Assembly: GCA_947683425.1 (NCBI GenBank)
Contig: CANTUQ010000031.1
Span: forward strand, 2,305,001-2,369,000
DNA from: Excoecaria cochinchinensis
Taxonomy: Eukaryota; Streptophyta; Magnoliopsida; Malpighiales; Euphorbiaceae
Reading direction: 5' to 3'
Length of the DNA stretch: 64,000 nucleotides
The notes under the pieces are model-generated. The model was not told the DNA's origin, did not search any database, and saw only the letters and a list, made by a program, of their open reading frames with translations. The translations under genes and the position numbers were made by a program. This document shows, one piece after another, positions 59,802-64,000 of this stretch; within the stretch, counting starts at the first letter, position 1; each line of letters opens with the position of its first letter.

Positions 59802-60402
59802 AGTTCTTTTTCCGTGTAGGTGGCAGGTTCATTTTGGAGTCAGACATCTGCAGTGTAACACCCCGAATATACCCTAGTCGGATTAGGGTAATTTTAGGGT
59901 GTAACGGAAATCGAAAATGCTTGAAATATGGACGGAAGTGTCCAAAAGGACACAACCGTCATTAATTCGAAAGTTTCGACAAGTTTTGATAAATTGGATA
60001 GTTATATCGTTTTGCCTTAAATGACATGAAAAGAATTATTTTGGTGGTTAAAAATGTGAATGTGGATGATGGAAATGATTAATTGCAGCAAAGGATGTGA
60101 CCGATTTTATTTGTGTAAGGTAAGGCTATTTCGGTCATTTTATAATTAAGGATTAAATTGATTGTATTAGTTAATTAAGTGGGGCAATGTATGAAATAGA
60201 AAAGTGCTATGCCAATTGAAGAAAAGGAGGGAAGTTAAGGGGTTAAAAGATAAAACTTGGCATAAATATCTTCATGGGACCAATAAAAAGGTGACATGTG
60301 GCATTTGGAGGATAAGGATGGGTTAATGGCTTGAATTCAGCCTTTGACTATTCTAGGGCCAAAAAGATGGATAGGAAACAAAAGGAAAAAGAAAAAGAAA
60401 GA

Positions 60403-60554
60403 GCCTGTTTACTTACAGAAAACAGAAACTGTTTTCTGTGTTCTATTTTCTTAGAAAATTATAGTATTTATTTTCTGTATAAAATTTAGAAAACGCGTTT
60501 ATTTATCAAAAAATAAAAAATTAGAGTATTTATTTTCTATATATATGTGACGTA

Positions 60555-60619
<65 letters not shown>

Positions 60620-60740
60620 ATAAATGAAAAATTAGAGTAATTATTTTCTATATATATGTATATGTATGTACATACGTACACATAGATGCATATGCATATG
60701 CACATACATATCAATAAATGGTAAATTAGAGTATTTATAT

Positions 60741-60814
<74 letters not shown>

Positions 60815-61453
60815 GATATACATATAAATATATATATATGCATAGCATGCACATGCATATGTATGTTCATAGCATGCACATGCATATGCATATAAATACA
60901 TGTGTATGTGTATATATATATGTATGTATAAGTATGTGTATGTGCATGTATATGTATGTATATACGTACGTGTGTGTGTGTATGTATATATATATATACA
61001 CATATGTATGTGTATGTCTACGTACATACATATATATGTATATGTATGTATATACATACATATGTATATAAGTGCATACATACATATATGCATATGTATG
61101 TATGTATGTATATGCGTATGCATGTACATGCATATATACATACATACATGTCTATGTATACATATACATATACATATGTATGTATGCACATACATGTATA
61201 TGTATGTATATGTATGTGTGTAAATATGTACACACATATATATACACATGTATATATGTATTAAAATAATTTAGAAAATTTAGAAAACATCTTTTATTAG
61301 TTCTCCAATCACTTCTTTATTTTAGAAAACTGGAAAATCTATTTTCTATTTTCTATTTTAGAAAATTGACTGAAATAAACATGATCTCTGTTTTCTGTTT
61401 TATGTGAAAAAATTTTCTGGAAAACTGAAGCAATTTTCTGTAAGTAAACAGGC
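60403..61453. mobile_element. MITE-like element with microsatellite core
   Basis: A perfect 20-bp terminal inverted repeat, GCCTGTTTACTTACAGAA at both ends (60403-60422 and 61434-61453), continuing as a weaker inverted match of 'ttttctgt' / 'acagaaaa' words. The core is mostly (AT)n, (GT)n and ATGT/ACAT repeats. No transposase. Flanks share 'aaagag' imperfectly; hAT-like is a guess. Confidence 0.8.
60555..61260. repeat. Compound AT/GT/ATGT microsatellite
   Basis: (TA)n at 60559-60617 and 60740-60764, (GT)n at 60763-60804, then 450 bp of tatg/tacatg-type repeats. It creates long His/Tyr/Ile- or Cys/Val-rich frames on both strands, none of them genes. Confidence 0.95.
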
Positions 61454-62301
61454 CCAAAGAGGCTCCTCTCCTCCTTCCTCATGCCAATTCAAGCAATTCA
61501 AGGCCAAGGTGAGGTTTTTCCAAATTTCAAGTAATTAGATGCGAGATTTGGGTTAAAAAAGGTAAGTGGTTGGTTTTTCCCTCTTCCTCTCCTCTTCTCC
61601 TTAAAGATAAATAAGGGTATGTGTAACTTTGAATTTTTGGTTGTTTTGTTTGGAGAGAACAAGAGAAGCTAAAGAAGGAGTAAGAAAGAAAAAGGGGATT
61701 GTACAGTTTTGGAGTAATTAGAGAGCGAAGGAAAAGAGGTTTGGAAACTATTTATTTATATATGAGTTTGAGTATATTTGTATTCTATATAAGTTATTTG
61801 AATGTGATGATTATGGTATATGATGATGGTAGTGAGTGTTTCTTTAGATTGTTAAGCTGTGCATGTGAATAGGATTTTTGGGTGAAAAACTGTGTTAGAA
61901 CACACTTGACCCTTCTTCGGTTCTTAGGCTGTATCCGGAGTTTTAGAGCTCCAAATGATATGAGACTAGTACAGTTTCAAAGTTAAGACACATTAATACA
62001 AATGTCTTAAAAATAAGCTTGAGCTAATTTTAGCTCTAAGTGTCTCAAAAGTGGTCATGAAATAGAGGTATCTTCTCTGGCCAGGTTCAGGGGAGCAGTA
62101 TAGGTTGTTTTGATCATATCTGATGATTCAGGTGTCCAAATGACATGAGACTTGTTTTATATTAAATCTAACATCCTAAGGATTATTTGTTAAGAAGACA
62201 TTTGGTCTAAAAATGAGGTTTAGAGGTCGATTCAGGCAATTGAAGTTTGGAATGGAAAGCAGTCTTGTGACTTGCTCTCGTGAAAAACCTGCAGGGAGCT
62301 T

Positions 62302-62319
62302 CTATCGCGAGCGCGACAG
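62302..62319 (+). repeat. Single TCGCGAGCGCGA dyad of LTR I
   Basis: CTATCGCGAGCGCGACAG at the standard variable-array position once the MITE is discounted (about 1.4 kb into the LTR). Confidence 0.85.
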
Positions 62320-63195
62320 AACCTGCTTGACAAGTGTTTTTCTTCTTCTTTTGAACCTTTTGGTTGGTAGGAAACCTTGCCTACCTTTACCCTCTTCTAG
62401 TTTGTGTATTTTGTGATGTTTTCTCTTCCGAAATACACCCGAACTCCATCGGAACTTTACGAGGCATATTGATCACATGTTTAGAGTTTGTAAAAAGTAA
62501 ATAAATGGATATTATATAGGAATCTAAGAGACTAAGGTTACAAATATGAATATTAACTAAGGTACTTAAAAGTTTAATGAGTCAAACACTTTTGAATTTA
62601 TTCAATATTGACCTGGTTTAAATTCTGTTAGGAAATTCGAAGTGAAATTTTATAATTTGTACTTTGCACTTGTAGAACTATGGGGTTCTGATTCCCAATT
62701 CTTTGGGATACGTAGGAAGCTTGGGATACCCTCCTAAGTCCGAACCAAAGCATCGAAACTTATTCAGACATAGAAGATAATATATCAACTAAATTCTGTT
62801 AAACGCCTTGGTACTGGTTCAAATAAATGTGACATATAGGTGCCGATTTATACAAGTTTATAGAGCTATTAATGATTCAAGTCTTGAGTAGGGTAATTTA
62901 TAGCTTAAAATTTGTATGTGATATTAAGATGGAATTAAATGAATGTTTAAGGTGTGTCTTAAACTGGAATTGAAATGAATATTTTGTATCTCAAATGGTT
63001 TTTATATGATTGTTTAAATAATAAATGGTCCCTATTAAATTGAATAGTCTGAGCTCCTTGTGTTGGAATTCTTGAGATTAACGCATGTGGTTGAAGAAGT
63101 AAGGTTTATAAAATTGTTTAAGGACATTATAAGAATAAATATGTTTTTATGTGAAGTTTATTTATTTAAGAGTAATAGGAACGTGATGCTTGGCT

Positions 63196-63285
63196 CTGTC
63201 GCGAGCGCGATGGTGTTGCAAGCGCAACAGAGGCCATCTAGCTCTCTGTCGCAGTCAAGACTAAGGTCATGAGCGCGACTCTTGT
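63196..63285 (+). repeat. Second dyad cluster of LTR I
   Basis: A bipartite motif (63196-63230: TCGCGAGCGCGA and TTGCAAGCGCAA, 17 bp apart) followed by a partial, decayed one. Confidence 0.8.
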
Positions 63286-64000
63286 CTATGCTATGAACAT
63301 ATGTTGATTGAACTGTTTGACACGAGTTTTGACTTGTGATTTACATACGACATATCGTGTAAACCGGTTATGTCCCCTTTTTCTCAAAATTTCAACTACT
63401 TCTTTGTCAATTCTTTTTCCTTTGTTTTGAGTTCCTTACTCTTATTTAGTGTATTATTAATTAGCAAATGACATATATTGGTATTTTAACTTAGTCAAAT
63501 AATGAATATTGTGTACAACATTTCATGTTACACTTTGTTAAATACTATTGGACTATTTGTATGTTATTATATGATTTTTGGATTACAAATAATGTATATG
63601 ATATGCTAAACTATGAATTACATGATGCATGACCTGCTAAAGTCAAAGAAGTGGATAGTTAGGCATGCCTAATAGAGTTACTGTTGCTGCAGCTAGTGTA
63701 TGATTTGGACCCTAATCAGGTCCCCCGACTGGATCTTCGTGATCCCTATGTACCGAATCTACGCGAAAATGTTTTTGGAACAAAATTAAAAGATTGTTTT
63801 GATACCCTCGAGTATCTATGTGTTATGAGAATAATGTTAGTACCTTCGGGTATCTATGTGTACTCGTTATCCACTGTTTTGGTTAAGCAGGTTTAATAGT
63901 GCTAATATGTGAATTTCGGAATATTATAGATTGTGATGACTGATATACGATATATGAGCATATAAAATAATGTGACTATTATGCTTCCATGTCTTAAGTT

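Larger units (their letters stand above)
57453..59853 (+). mobile_element. LTR H, interrupted by LTR I
   Basis: Starts TGTAACATCCC. CCAAT + GTGACATGTGGC at 57640-57662, CT-rich tract, GGTAAGT at 57872, dyads at 58499-58923, AGTGGATA at 59202 and TATCCACT at 59388, hairpin at 59775-59801. Ends at the insertion of LTR I. Its own 3' end would lie beyond the window. Confidence 0.85.
59854..64000 (+). mobile_element. LTR I, runs off the window
   Basis: Starts TGTAACACCCCG. CCAAT + GTGACATGTGGCA at 60280-60303, a MITE at 60403-61453, GGTAAGT at 61561, the AACATCCTAAGGATTATTTG block near 62170, dyads at 62302 and 63196, AGTGGATA with TAGGCATGCCTA (63650 on), a 'gtaccttcgggtatc' word and GTTATCCACT (63868). 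Closest to LTRs C, D and E. Whether internal sequence follows cannot be seen. Confidence 0.85.

Noticed and set aside
60499..61269. Overlapping open frames of 60-170 codons on both strands, rich in His/Tyr/Ile or Cys/Val
   Set aside because: They are translations of AT/GT/ATGT microsatellites; every frame is open because the repeat lacks stops.

Overview
The window is a stack of LTR retrotransposons inserted into one another. I found no convincing host gene, rRNA, tRNA or CRISPR array. It reads as a plant nuclear genome, probably gene-poor heterochromatin: very long LTRs (2-4 kb), plant-type primer-binding sites (tRNA-Asp and initiator tRNA-Met), Athila-type and Tat-type gag/pol signatures, a MITE, and AT-rich filler. 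The species cannot be named from the sequence.

Three retrotransposon lineages make up almost everything. (1) A Tat-like Ty3/gypsy family whose LTRs begin TGTAGACAYC occupies 1-1500, 3.8-22.8 kb and 34.45-36.9 kb. Two copies keep a gag gene but have almost no pol, followed by about 3 kb of non-coding DNA full of tandem repeats. (2) One 11.6-kb Athila element (22844-34449) has two LTRs, a tRNA-Asp PBS, gag, protease, RT/RNase H, integrase and a third ATHILA-type ORF; all are broken. (3) A family with long TGTAACA...TGTTACA LTRs (Tekay/Del-like by PPT context and iMet PBS) fills 2.6-3.8 kb, 4.55-7.15 kb and 36.9 kb to the window end. Most copies are solo or nested LTRs with clear 5-bp target-site duplications (TSDs): CAGGC, ATGAG, CACGA, TAATC, TGGAT. 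One complete but non-autonomous member (48267-57090) has two 4-kb near-identical LTRs around only 787 bp of internal DNA, which carries a zinc-knuckle gag fragment.

Nesting from 36.5 kb onward, oldest to youngest: a Tat protease remnant; LTR C (36922-42768) inside it, with inverted LTR D (39193-42078) inside C; LTR E (from 42944), which contains solo LTR F (45591-47880), the complete element G (48267-57090) and LTR H (from 57453); H contains LTR I (59854 to the end); I contains a MITE filled with microsatellites (60403-61453).

The most unusual signal is a set of short CG-rich dyad-symmetry sequences. A 35-36 bp bipartite motif (two TCGCGAGCGCGA-like dyads, 17-18 bp start to start, framed by CTGT...ACAG) occurs at thirteen places in two unrelated lineages: in LTRs, in an untranslated region and inside an Athila gag-pro coding segment. 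At one homologous position of the long LTRs (about 1.0-1.5 kb from the 5' end) every copy has a dyad array, but its word differs from copy to copy while the flanks stay recognisably related. The same LTRs share a CCAAT/G-box-like promoter module, a GGTAAGT splice-donor-like site, a long-range AGTGGATA/TATCCACT inverted repeat and a CCCCACTAAGC...GCTTAGCACGG hairpin.
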